In this document: piece by piece, positions 15,751 to 23,121 of the stretch
Layout: each line of letters starts with the position of its first letter
Position numbering within the stretch: position 1 is the stretch's first letter
From: Hydromicrobium sp964415365
GTDB lineage: Bacteria; Actinomycetota; Humimicrobiia; Humimicrobiales; Humimicrobiaceae
Direction: 5' to 3'
DNA: 23,121 nucleotides
NCBI GenBank assembly: GCA_964415365.1
Contig: CAYPYW010000033.1
Span: 1 to 23,121, forward strand
Notes under the pieces: model-generated
What the model was told of the DNA's origin: nothing
Seen by the model: only the letters and a program-made list of their open reading frames with translations
Database searches by the model: none
Made by a program: the position numbers and the translations under genes

Positions 15751-17880
15751 CTAAAAGTAAAATAATTTCTCCGAAAGACTTGCCACTAAAACCGCGGTTT
15801 CTATAGCCACTACGCTGATAAGTTTTATCATTATATTCATCGAAGGTCCTGCTGTATCCTTCAGAGGATCACCTACAGTATCACCTACAACAGAAGCTGC
15901 ATGCTCAGGAGTTCCGCTTCTTCCTTCCTCCTCAATTTTTTTCTTGGCGTTATCCAGGGCGCCACCTGAATTCGCCATAAAAATTGCCTGAGCAAATCCT
16001 GACAGTAGTGTTCCAATTATCAATGCTATCACTCCTCCAGGACCCAGCAGTATTCCTACAATTACCGGTATGACAAAAATAGCTATCCCCGGAAGAATTA
16101 TCCCTCTCTGAGCAGCTCTGGTGACTATGGTAATAAAAGTTTTAGGATCTCCTTTTGATTTACCTGCCTTTATATCTTTTATTTGCTTTCTAGCTTCAAT
16201 TACTACCTTATTAGCAGCTTTGCCTACGGCACCAATCAGAATGGATGCAAAAAAGAAAGGCATAATTACACCAGTAAACAGTCCTACAAGTATCTTGGGA
16301 TCTCTCATGAAATTTAAAACCACATTTACCTCGAGCAACTCAATCTTGGAAAAATAAGCTTGCCCCAGTGCCAGGGCTGTAATTGCTGCACTTCCAATTA
16401 AAAGGCCTTTGCCAATAGCAGCAGTTGTATTCCCTACCGCATCTAATTTGTCCGTAGTCTTTCTAACCTCTGGAGGGAGATCAGCCATTACTGCAATACC
16501 TCCAGCATTATCAGCAATTGGACCATAAACATCTATAGCAATAGCAAAAGGCGAAACAGACAACATTGCCACTGCAGAAACAGCAACACCATAGAGACCC
16601 ATTTTAAAATCGGCAGAACCTCCTGATATATAAAAGCTAAAAATCATCACCATAATTACAGTGAGAGCAGGAAGTATGGTACTCTCCATCCCATAAGCAA
16701 GACCATTTACTACCAGAGTACCCGGACCTGATTTCGCACTTTCCGCTATTCCTCTGGTAGGCCGGTATCTCGAATCAGTATAAATAAGTGTAAAGAGCCC
16801 TATTAAAAATCCCGCCAGGAGCCCTCCTATAGATGAATAAAATAAGAAATTATATTCAAAACCCAATACATACCTTACGATAAAGTAAGACATCGCCATT
16901 ATAGCTATTACAGTTATAAACAATCCGGATAATGTTGTTCCGGTAAGAAGAGAAACTGTTGCGTTTTCCTTGTATCTTGCCACTAAAAGTTTTATCACAA
17001 ATATAGCCAGGATCGAGGCCAGCACACCTGAAGTAGAAATTATCATGGGAAGAATTATACTTTTTATCACAAGAGCAGAATCTCTGAATGCCAGAAATCC
17101 CAGAAATTCCGCTGCAATTATAGCACCTACCCAGGATTCCAGCGCATCAGCTTTCATACCTCCTACATCACCGACATTATCACCTACATTATCAGCTATG
17201 GTTGCAGGGTTTCTGTAGTCATCTTCTTTGAGTCCCGATTCAACTTTCCCTACATAATCTGCGCCCATATCCGCTGCCTTTGTAAATATCCCTCCGCCAG
17301 TTCTCATAAAAAATGCAGCAAAACTTGCTCCAATAGTAAATGTAACCAATATTTCCACTACATTTTGCAAAGTCTCCACCTGTCCTGTCCCGGCTCTTCC
17401 ATACCACCAATAAAGAGTATTAAACCAGAATGCAGTATCGAAAAGAGCTACCGTACCTAACAGAAGACCTGATGCCGAAGCTGCAGTAAAAGCTATATTC
17501 ATAGCTTCTCCTAAGCCCTTTTCTTTGGCAGCAAACGTAACCCTGGAGTTGGTAGTAGTTGAAATCCACATTCCTATATTACCAATGATCAGGCTGAATC
17601 CCATACCAGTTGCAAAAGCAGGAATTGATGCAAATTTCAGATAATTAAACTTTACCATTACTCCCAGCAAAGCAACAACTACTACAAAAAATATACCAAT
17701 TACCTTAAGCTGTTGATTAAGATAGGCTCTGCTCCCGACATATATGGCCCTTGATATCTCTCTCATCCTTTCGGTACCCCTGTCTTTTTTATTGACCATT
17801 ATTGAAAATACTATGGCCAGAATCAGCGATATACCAGAGCCAATAAAAGGAATAATTCTTATTAGCAGCAAACCCGACAT
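15751..17880 (-). CDS. hppA: Membrane-bound ion-translocating pyrophosphatase, K+-dependent type
   Basis: Integral membrane enzyme that couples pyrophosphate hydrolysis to H+ and/or Na+ pumping. The 709 residues contain about 16 hydrophobic segments, normal for the family. Active-site motifs: GADYVGKVESG, EDDYRNPATIADNVGDNVGD, DVYGPIADNAGG, DAVGNTTAAIGKG and GDTVGDPLKDTAGPS. In GNTTAAIGKG, Ala and Gly stand where K+-independent enzymes have Lys and Thr, so this should be a K+-stimulated form; whether it pumps Na+ or H+ is not decided by what I can see. Unusual is GGMKAD after the DNVGD motif, where the family usually has AGMGAD. Strong GGAGG lies 5 bases before the ATG. Confidence 0.95.
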   Translation of the reverse strand: MSGLLLIRIIPFIGSGISLILAIVFSIMVNKKDRGTERMREISRAIYVGSRAYLNQQLKVIGIFFVVVVALLGVMVKFNYLKFASIPAFATGMGFSLIIGNIGMWISTTTNSRVTFAAKEKGLGEAMNIAFTAASASGLLLGTVALFDTAFWFNTLYWWYGRAGTGQVETLQNVVEILVTFTIGASFAAFFMRTGGGIFTKAADMGADYVGKVESGLKEDDYRNPATIADNVGDNVGDVGGMKADALESWVGAIIAAEFLGFLAFRDSALVIKSIILPMIISTSGVLASILAIFVIKLLVARYKENATVSLLTGTTLSGLFITVIAIMAMSYFIVRYVLGFEYNFLFYSSIGGLLAGFLIGLFTLIYTDSRYRPTRGIAESAKSGPGTLVVNGLAYGMESTILPALTVIMVMIFSFYISGGSADFKMGLYGVAVSAVAMLSVSPFAIAIDVYGPIADNAGGIAVMADLPPEVRKTTDKLDAVGNTTAAIGKGLLIGSAAITALALGQAYFSKIELLEVNVVLNFMRDPKILVGLFTGVIMPFFFASILIGAVGKAANKVVIEARKQIKDIKAGKSKGDPKTFITIVTRAAQRGIILPGIAIFVIPVIVGILLGPGGVIALIIGTLLSGFAQAIFMANSGGALDNAKKKIEEEGRSGTPEHAASVVGDTVGDPLKDTAGPSMNIMIKLISVVAIETAVLVASLSEKLFYF

Positions 17881-17978
17881 AAATACCTCCCGCCTAAAAA
17901 ATAACCAAATAAATTTTACATTCTGGCATAAATTATCATATACCTGAAAAGTTTTATAGCCTCAGGACATTTCCAAAT

Positions 17979-18007
17979 ATTTTATTAAAAATAAATACAT
18001 TAAGCAA
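17979..18007 (-). promoter_or_regulatory. Candidate promoter for hppA
   Basis: On the minus strand, TTGCTT (18002-18007) and TAAAAT (17979-17984) are separated by 17 bases, about 100 bases upstream of the hppA start. The -10 matches consensus at 5 of 6 positions and the -35 at only about half. The surrounding intergenic sequence (17881-18067) holds no other gene. Confidence 0.35.
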
Positions 18008-18032
18008 TTACTTTTTCCGTACTTAACTTTAA

Positions 18033-18053
18033 ATCAATATCCAGCATATTGAT
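18033..18053. terminator. Inverted repeat ATCAATAT-n5-ATATTGAT between nfi and hppA
   Basis: A perfect 8-bp inverted repeat with a 5-base loop (CCAGC) lies 14 bases downstream of the nfi stop. It may be a weak terminator for nfi, as the minus-strand continuation is TTTAAAG rather than a clean T run, or it may be an operator for hppA. The stem is almost all A and T, which weakens the terminator reading. Confidence 0.4.
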
Positions 18054-18067
18054 AATGATAATCTTCC

Positions 18068-18772
18068 TTAAAGACAGCGCAAACATTCACCACTATGGCA
18101 GTTTATGACAATAGACTTTAAATAATTGTGAGCAAGCCTCGTAGGCTCGGGTATTCTGAATTTAGACACAGACAACGTATATTTAATTGCAGATTCAAGA
18201 CAGACCTTATTCCCCACAGAAACAAATACAGGCTTTGTATCATACCTGGTTCTTACCGCAGCGCCAATGGTTTTACCCCTGTCAGTGATATAATTATAAC
18301 TTCCTTTCTCTTTACCCAGGGACAAATCATCATACTGCCCGCAAAGTTTTTTCTTTGCGCAGCCGACTGAGGGAAGATTCAATATAATCCCCATATGAGA
18401 AGCAAGACCCAGCCTTCTTGGATGCGAGTAGCCATGCCCATCAAAAAAAGCAAGATCAGGAATATTTTTAATCTGCCTAAAGCATTCTTCCACTACAGGA
18501 CCCTCTCTGAAAGATAATAACCCCGGTATATAAGGAAAATGAGGTTCAGACTGTAAATATTTTTCTTCTATTATCTCCAGAGATGGGTAAGAAAAAATAA
18601 GAACAGCACATATAAATTTATTTGATTCTTTTATAAACCTGACATCTACCCCTGCAATTTTTCCAATACTTTTAAATCTGTCAAAGATAATAACTTCTTT
18701 TGAGAGTTCCTCTTGAAGCTTAATTGCTGCTCTATAATCCAAATTCCAGGAATGATGCTTTTTTATGATCAT
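18068..18772 (-). CDS. nfi: Endonuclease V (deoxyinosine 3'-endonuclease)
   Basis: DNA repair nuclease that nicks near deoxyinosine and other deaminated bases. The 234-residue protein has the family motifs in order: GKIAGVDVRF (catalytic Asp), FPYIPGLLSFREGP (catalytic Glu), FFDGHGYSHPRRLGLASHMG (catalytic Asp), GCAKKKLCG, GAAVRTR, FVSVGNKV and the C-terminal PEPTRLAHNYL with its His. After this the protein carries a short Cys-rich tail, NCHSGECLRCL (three Cys and one His in nine residues), which is not part of the core. The ATG has little Shine-Dalgarno support. It follows the aminotransferase gene by about 48 bases and may share its transcript. Confidence 0.96.
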   Translation of the reverse strand: MIIKKHHSWNLDYRAAIKLQEELSKEVIIFDRFKSIGKIAGVDVRFIKESNKFICAVLIFSYPSLEIIEEKYLQSEPHFPYIPGLLSFREGPVVEECFRQIKNIPDLAFFDGHGYSHPRRLGLASHMGIILNLPSVGCAKKKLCGQYDDLSLGKEKGSYNYITDRGKTIGAAVRTRYDTKPVFVSVGNKVCLESAIKYTLSVSKFRIPEPTRLAHNYLKSIVINCHSGECLRCL

Positions 18773-18820
18773 TTTAACAAATCAGGTCTTTAAATTTACT
18801 TTCAATTGATTTTAATGCAC

Positions 18821-20041
18821 CTACAATAAGACACAAAATTCTTCTATTCTGTTTAACCCTTCTTTAATATTTTCCATTGATGTTGCATAGCTTATCCTTA
18901 TGTACTCATCAGCACCAAAGGCTCCTCCTGGAACAACTGCAACATTTGCTTTTTCTAACAGTAAATTGGCAAAATCAAAAGAGTTTTTTATCTCCCCTCC
19001 AAAAAAGTTAGATATCCGGGGAAATATGTAAAAAGCACCCTCAGGAAGAGCACACTCCATTCCATCTATTGAAGAAATTCTGTTGTATATGTAATCTCTT
19101 CTTTTCTCATATTCTTTTCTCATTACTTCAACAGAATCCTGATTTCCATTAAGTGCCTCCAGGGCAGCCCACTGAGCTATGGTACAGGGATTAGATGTTG
19201 ACTGATCCTGTACCTTGGTCATCTGTTTTATTATCCTGCTGTCAGCACCGCAGTAGCCAATCCTCCATCCAGTCATTGCATAAGTTTTGGACACGGCATT
19301 TACAGTAATAGTTATAGATTTAAGATCACTGCTAAATGATGCAATACTGTGATGCTCCGCACTGCCGTATAAGAACTTCTCATAAACCTCATCCGCAATT
19401 ATATAAATATCATGCTCAAGACAGATTTTACCAATCTCTTCAAGTTCTTGCCTGGTATAAACTGCACCGGTTGGATTATTAGGACTATTCAAGATAAATA
19501 GCTTTACTCTGCCACTTCCATTCCCTTTTATTTCAGCAGACTTAGAAACAATATAACCAAAATGCTCTATGTCTATTTTTAAATCCTTTTTGAAATCTAC
19601 AAACTCAGGAATTCCCCCTGAAAGTATTACCTGTTGACTGTAACTTACCCAGAAAGGCTTAGGAATCACAACCCTATCACCGGTATTAATAAAAATCCTC
19701 ATAATATCATCCAGTACATGTTTTGCACCATTCCCAACCAGGATATCGCTAGTTTCATAATCAATTCCATTATCTCTTCTAAATTTATTTACAATCGCAC
19801 CCTTGAGTTCCTTTATACCGGTGCTTGCAGTATATCTTGTCTTATTCTCGTCAATTGCTTTCTTGCCTGCGTCCTTTATATTAAGAGGGGTATTGAAATC
19901 AGGCTGCCCAATGCCAAACCTTATTATCAATTTACCTTCTTTTTTTAACTCAGCATCCAGCTCATCAGCTTTTCTTTCCAGTGCAAACGTCGGGCTTTCT
20001 TCAACTCTCAGAACCCTTTCCGAAAAATTTTGCGTTAACAT
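18821..20041 (-). CDS. aspC: Class I pyridoxal-phosphate aminotransferase, AspC (I-gamma) type
   Basis: Aspartate/aromatic or prephenate-type aminotransferase, closely matching the Thermus AspC layout. The 406-residue protein shows GIGQPDFNTP, TRYTASTGIKELK, PFWVSYSQQV, NSPNNPTGAVY, DEVYEKFLYG, the PLP-lysine segment AVSKTYAMTGWRIGY, QSTSNPCTIAQWAALEAL and the substrate-carboxylate Arg in RISYATS. It is not HisC-like, so it should not be taken as the missing histidinol-phosphate aminotransferase. The ATG at 20041 has GGAGG 5 bases upstream; a longer TTG start at 20053 would lie upstream of that site and is rejected. A perfect 20-bp palindrome lies about 30 bases upstream of the start. Confidence 0.95.
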   Translation of the reverse strand: MLTQNFSERVLRVEESPTFALERKADELDAELKKEGKLIIRFGIGQPDFNTPLNIKDAGKKAIDENKTRYTASTGIKELKGAIVNKFRRDNGIDYETSDILVGNGAKHVLDDIMRIFINTGDRVVIPKPFWVSYSQQVILSGGIPEFVDFKKDLKIDIEHFGYIVSKSAEIKGNGSGRVKLFILNSPNNPTGAVYTRQELEEIGKICLEHDIYIIADEVYEKFLYGSAEHHSIASFSSDLKSITITVNAVSKTYAMTGWRIGYCGADSRIIKQMTKVQDQSTSNPCTIAQWAALEALNGNQDSVEVMRKEYEKRRDYIYNRISSIDGMECALPEGAFYIFPRISNFFGGEIKNSFDFANLLLEKANVAVVPGGAFGADEYIRISYATSMENIKEGLNRIEEFCVLL

Positions 20042-20072
20042 TGATACCTCCAATTCATCTTAAATAAATGTC

Positions 20073-20092
20073 TGGTACACCATGGTGTACCA
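20073..20092. promoter_or_regulatory. Perfect 20-bp palindrome, candidate operator of aspC
   Basis: The half-site TGGTACACCA is followed immediately by its exact reverse complement TGGTGTACCA, with no mismatch and no spacer. It lies 31 bases upstream of the aspC ATG, outside any coding region, which is where a repressor operator would be expected. With no loop it would fold poorly as a hairpin, so a dimeric DNA-binding protein is the more natural reading. The regulator is unknown. Confidence 0.6.
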
Positions 20093-20178
20093 CTAATAAC
20101 CAGATTAATAAAACGAATTCAAATCTCTACTTTATTCCAAGCTGAAGATTAGATAATAATTCAAAATCAAACCAGAAT

Positions 20179-20748
20179 TCATTCTATAAAATCCGCTTTC
20201 CGTTTGAGTTCCTTAAATAAAGATTCTATTCCAAGTTTCCTTGACCATAAAACCATATAATTAACATCAAGATTACCATACTGGACTTCAAATATATTTA
20301 AAGCATCGTCAAAATGTTTCCTGCTTCCTCCTGATTGTCTTGACCAGTATAATTTTTGAACTATAGTATCCTCGGGTGCAGAAACATAGATTTCAAAATT
20401 GAGAAATTTTACTTTCTGTTTTCTTGAAAATCTGCTCTTATCGTATTCACTATCGGTCAAAATCCAGAAATCAATCTTATCTCCCTGATTTATATCTATT
20501 ATATTAAACTGATCTTTATTATTAATGGCCGCTTCAATAGATTTTTCATTAATATAATAATCTTGCTTCGGAAAAGCCTCGGTAATTTTATGAATAAAGG
20601 TTTTATCAACCGATACTATTATATCAATATCATGAGTAGAACGTGGAATCCCTTGTAAACTTGAAACAATAGAACCAGTTAACATATACGGAATATTTCT
20701 TTCAGACAATATCTGAATAACTTTTTCTAATAAACCAAATTGTGACAC
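20179..20748 (-). CDS. Nucleotidyltransferase-fold protein, possible toxin-antitoxin component
   Basis: A 189-residue protein with the polymerase-beta-type nucleotidyltransferase signature: LTGSIVSSLQGIPRSTHDIDIIV gives Gly25-Ser26 and Asp40/Asp42, and GDKIDFWI supplies a third acidic residue, Asp93. The middle (about 118-150) has PEDTIVQKLYWSRQSGG, often seen in this group of AbiEii/MNT-like proteins. The start is GTG at 20748, 22 bases inside the preceding small gene, so translation is likely coupled. No HEPN partner is seen. The family includes toxins, antitoxins and antibiotic-modifying enzymes; which applies here is not shown by sequence. Confidence 0.8.
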   Translation of the reverse strand: MSQFGLLEKVIQILSERNIPYMLTGSIVSSLQGIPRSTHDIDIIVSVDKTFIHKITEAFPKQDYYINEKSIEAAINNKDQFNIIDINQGDKIDFWILTDSEYDKSRFSRKQKVKFLNFEIYVSAPEDTIVQKLYWSRQSGGSRKHFDDALNIFEVQYGNLDVNYMVLWSRKLGIESLFKELKRKADFIE

Positions 20749-20939
20749 CTGTTTATTCTTTCTAAATATAATTTTTTAATTTCTTCCTGGGAAAGATCAG
20801 GGAATCTACTTTTAAGTCCTGTTAAGAAAAGTTGCTTTGTTAATTCATTCAACTCAAGACATTTTTTTAGCCTCTCCTCAGGAGTCAACTTTCTGATTAT
20901 CCTGATATACTCCCTATGGCTGTCATCAATACATTTCAT
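20727..20939 (-). CDS. Small hypothetical protein paired with the nucleotidyltransferase
   Basis: A 70-residue, charged, probably all-helical protein (HREYIRIIRKLTPEERLKKCLELNELT..., then FPDLSQEEIKKLYLERINR). Its end overlaps the nucleotidyltransferase start by 22 bases. Small partners of this kind commonly precede such nucleotidyltransferases, which supports a two-gene module, but I do not recognise a characterised family. ATG start without an obvious ribosome binding site. A 13-base inverted repeat lies between 8 and 20 bases upstream of the start codon and may be its operator. Confidence 0.75.
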   Translation of the reverse strand: MKCIDDSHREYIRIIRKLTPEERLKKCLELNELTKQLFLTGLKSRFPDLSQEEIKKLYLERINRCHNLVY

Positions 20940-20946
20940 GAGATTA

Positions 20947-20959
20947 TTCTATCATAGAA
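20947..20959. promoter_or_regulatory. Inverted repeat TTCTAT-C-ATAGAA before the small gene
   Basis: A perfect 6+6 inverted repeat around one central base, just upstream of the ATG at 20939. Its place between the promoter candidate and the first gene of a possible toxin-antitoxin pair fits autoregulation, but the site is short and AT-rich. Confidence 0.4.
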
Positions 20960-20973
20960 ATAGAATAAATTAA

Positions 20974-21001
20974 CAAATACAAAGACTTTTTCTTCTGTCA
21001 A
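20974..21001 (-). promoter_or_regulatory. Candidate promoter of the nucleotidyltransferase pair
   Basis: The minus strand has a perfect -35 TTGACA (20996-21001), then 16 bases, then TATTTG (20974-20979), a poor -10. It lies about 35-60 bases upstream of the small gene and just downstream of the CRISPR array in the direction of transcription. Confidence 0.35.
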
Positions 21002-21616
21002 AATACCCTTCTTCTGTAGAATTCTGAAATGATTATCTATCTAATAAATCTATGCGACTTTCAATCCCTCATAGTTAGGATAAGAACTCAAATCCTTGCC
21101 AGTGAGCCTTACTACCTTATCTTTCTTTCAATCCCTCATAGTTAGGATAAGAACAAGGACGCACGCAGGCAGTTAAAGAAGCAATATGACTTTCAATCCC
21201 TCATAGTTAGGATAAGAACGATAAAATGCAGGAGCTTATTGCCTCTATCAAGCAGTACTTTCAATCCCTCATAGTTAGGATAAGAACGGGTAGTTGGAAG
21301 CCACGCCGACTGCTCTCTTTCACTTTCAATCCCTCATAGTTAGGATAAGAACAGTAAATCAACACACAGAGGATAAGAATATAGCAAACTTTCAATCCCT
21401 CATAGTTAGGATAAGAACGGGTACAGATGTATACATCACAATGTACAAATTGACTTTCAATCCCTCATAGTTAGGATAAGAACGTCTACTGGATTAACAT
21501 CTTCCCTTACAGTGTTCTCCCTTTCAATCCCTCATAGTTAGGATAAGAACTATTGGTATAAAGAGCAGGCAGAAGATAATTTTACACTTTCAATCCCTCA
21601 TAGTTAGGATAAGAAC

Positions 21617-21720
21617 GCGATATCCAATGATGGACTGGCACATAAATTTATGACTTTCAATCCCTCATAGTTAGGATAAGAACGCGATATCCAATGATGG
21701 ACTGGCACATAAATTTATGA
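21617..21720. repeat. Tandem duplicated spacer (first pair)
   Basis: Two identical 37-base spacers, beginning GCGATATCCAATG, flank one repeat (21654-21683). The unit of repeat plus spacer (67 bases) is duplicated exactly in tandem. Confidence 0.95.
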
Positions 21721-21881
21721 CTTTCAATCCCTCATAGTTAGGATAAGAACTTTTATTGGCTGGCTCACTGCTTTAAGTATTTCTATCTTTCAATCCCTCA
21801 TAGTTAGGATAAGAACGAGCTTGAAGCCTTTGAATATGAAATGTTACCAAGCTTTCAATCCCTCATAGTTAGGATAAGAAC

Positions 21882-21985
21882 TTAACTTCGTAGCCGTCGA
21901 CCCTGAAGTCATACCTTACTTTCAATCCCTCATAGTTAGGATAAGAACTTAACTTCGTAGCCGTCGACCCTGAAGTCATACCTTA
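21882..21985. repeat. Tandem duplicated spacer (second pair)
   Basis: Two identical 37-base spacers, beginning TTAACTTCGTAGCC, flank one repeat (21919-21948). This is a second, independent duplication of one 67-base unit, about 200 bases to the right of the first. Confidence 0.95.
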
Positions 21986-22950
21986 CTTTCAATCCCTCAT
22001 AGTTAGGATAAGAACTTAAATTTTATAAAGGGTATTGACATATACTACCATAGCTTTCAATCCCTCATAGTTAGGATAAGAACGACACTCCCCCGATTGT
22101 AGAGGAACATGATACATACCTTTCAATCCCTCATAGTTAGGATAAGAACGATCTTAAGACAGATTTGCAGATGACCTCGTATTTTGCTTTCAATCCCTCA
22201 TAGTTAGGATAAGAACTTTTACATCTTGCAAATGTACTATAATATTCTTCTATCTTTCAATCCCTCATAGTTAGGATAAGAACAATATGGTGGAACTCTC
22301 GACTTATATGCTTATTTTGACTTTCAATCCCTCATAGTTAGGATAAGAACCAAATATCCTTTCATAAATGACCCGCTAGGATATTGCCTTTCAATCCCTC
22401 ATAGTTAGGATAAGAACCAAGCCGGTACTCTTACCATAACGTTTGTAATACTGCTTTCAATCCCTCATAGTTAGGATAAGAACGGGGAAATGACTAATTG
22501 GAAAAGAATTGGAGAACTAACTTTCAATCCCTCATAGTTAGGATAAGAACTTAACAGGGGTAGAAGCTATATTTAGACTTAAAGAAACTTTCAATCCCTC
22601 ATAGTTAGGATAAGAACATTATCTGTTGTGCATATGACCTTCTGTCTATATAGCTTTCAATCCCTCATAGTTAGGATAAGAACGGGATGACCAAAACAAC
22701 CAATGCATACTTATAGCAATCTTTCAATCCCTCATAGTTAGGATAAGAACGCTGAACTTGGCTGGAACACAAGAGTCCTGATTAATCTTTCAATCCCTCA
22801 TAGTTAGGATAAGAACGATAAGTTAATTGATATTATGCTTAAGAAAGATGATACTTTCAATCCCTCATAGTTAGGATAAGAACGATACTGTCCGCAGGGG
22901 CAAAAGGACATAAAAAAAATCTTTCAATCCCTCATAGTTAGGATAAGAAC

Positions 22951-23121
22951 CCGTTGTAAAACATTAAAAAATGCTTTATATTGGTATTTATATATCAAAC
23001 AATATAGATTGTCAAAATCACCAAGAAACTTTGTTTTAGAACAATTCCCAGCATAAATTTCCCTAATACCTGACTTGACCGAATCAGGAACCACATTTTT
23101 ACCTAGATCTTGTTTATCAGC
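22951..23121 (-). other. CRISPR leader region (runs off the window)
   Basis: AT-rich sequence next to the right-hand repeat, on the 5' side of the array as transcribed. It contains the array promoter. Further out, at 23069-23088, is an imperfect hairpin (CCTGA ... TCAGG arms). A minus-strand reading frame stays open through this region into the first repeat; see findings. No cas gene is recognisable. Confidence 0.7.
22987..23015 (-). promoter_or_regulatory. CRISPR array promoter
   Basis: On the minus strand a perfect -35 TTGACA (23010-23015), a 17-base spacer and a -10 TATAAA (22987-22992, 5 of 6) lie just before the array. Transcription would start near 22980, about 30 bases before the first repeat, which fixes the direction independently of the ATTGAAAG handle. 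Confidence 0.8.

Larger units (their letters stand above)
21058..22950 (-). CRISPR. CRISPR array, 29 repeats and 28 spacers
   Basis: The 30-bp repeat, on the plus strand, begins CTTTCAATCC and ends GGATAAGAAC; every copy I read is identical. Spacers are 35-38 bases. The opposite strand ends in ATTGAAAG, the usual 8-base 5' handle of crRNAs in type I-B, I-A and III systems, so the array is read on the minus strand. This agrees with the strong promoter and AT-rich leader at the right end. Newest spacers are therefore at the right, oldest at the left. Spacers at 21617-21653 and 21684-21720 are identical, as are 21882-21918 and 21949-21985, leaving 26 different spacers. No cas gene is in the window; the subtype cannot be fixed. 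The distal (left) repeat is not degenerate. Confidence 0.99.

Noticed and set aside
17943..17966. CCTGA ... TCAGG hairpin upstream of hppA
   Set aside because: Only five base pairs and a 14-base loop; not distinguishable from chance.
18821..20041. hisC (histidinol-phosphate aminotransferase)
   Set aside because: The length, AVSKTYAMTGWR segment and overall layout fit AspC/prephenate-type enzymes, and it is not adjacent to the his genes.
21353..21388. Spacer containing AGGATAAGAA, identical to part of the repeat
   Set aside because: Ten bases of match inside a normal-length spacer; the rest does not match the repeat, so it is not a degenerate repeat copy.

Overview
The window is an AT-rich bacterial chromosome segment. 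Every protein gene is on the minus strand; the only plus-strand gene is one tRNA-Leu at the left edge. Short-form HisG with HisZ, fused HisIE, a K+-dependent-type membrane pyrophosphatase, a B12-dependent mutase-like protein, LarB and a large CRISPR array whose repeat ends in ATTGAAAG (transcribed sense) suggest an anaerobic, low-GC bacterium: a deep Firmicutes-like or Atribacterota-like lineage. This assignment is an inference from gene content; no marker in the window fixes the taxon.

Layout, right to left (the direction of transcription). 22951-23121: AT-rich CRISPR leader with a strong promoter. 21058-22950: 29 identical 30-bp repeats and 28 spacers, two of them duplicated in tandem; no cas gene is in view. 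20179-20939: two overlapping small genes, a nucleotidyltransferase and a 70-aa partner, possibly a toxin-antitoxin pair. 18068-20041: an AspC-type aminotransferase preceded by a perfect 20-bp palindrome, then endonuclease V. 15751-17880: membrane pyrophosphatase. 14812-15597: LarB.

257-14716: a tightly packed unidirectional block that could be one long transcript: PilB/GspE ATPase, dnaE, an opine-dehydrogenase-family protein, a protein combining B12-binding and glutamate-mutase-E-like parts, hisZ-G-B-H-A-F-IE, and pfkA, ending convergently with the tRNA. The his genes cover ATP phosphoribosyltransferase (HisZ+HisG), HisIE, HisA, HisHF and HisB, taking PRPP+ATP to imidazole-acetol phosphate. 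The aminotransferase (hisC), histidinol-phosphatase and dehydrogenase (hisD) are not here and must lie elsewhere if the pathway is complete.

Most genes are ordinary housekeeping genes. The parts most worth a second look are the dehydrogenase + B12 mutase-like pair, which has no obvious assigned substrate; the CRISPR array with its leader promoter and duplicated spacers; the nucleotidyltransferase pair beside it with its own inverted repeat; and the 20-bp palindrome in front of the aminotransferase gene.
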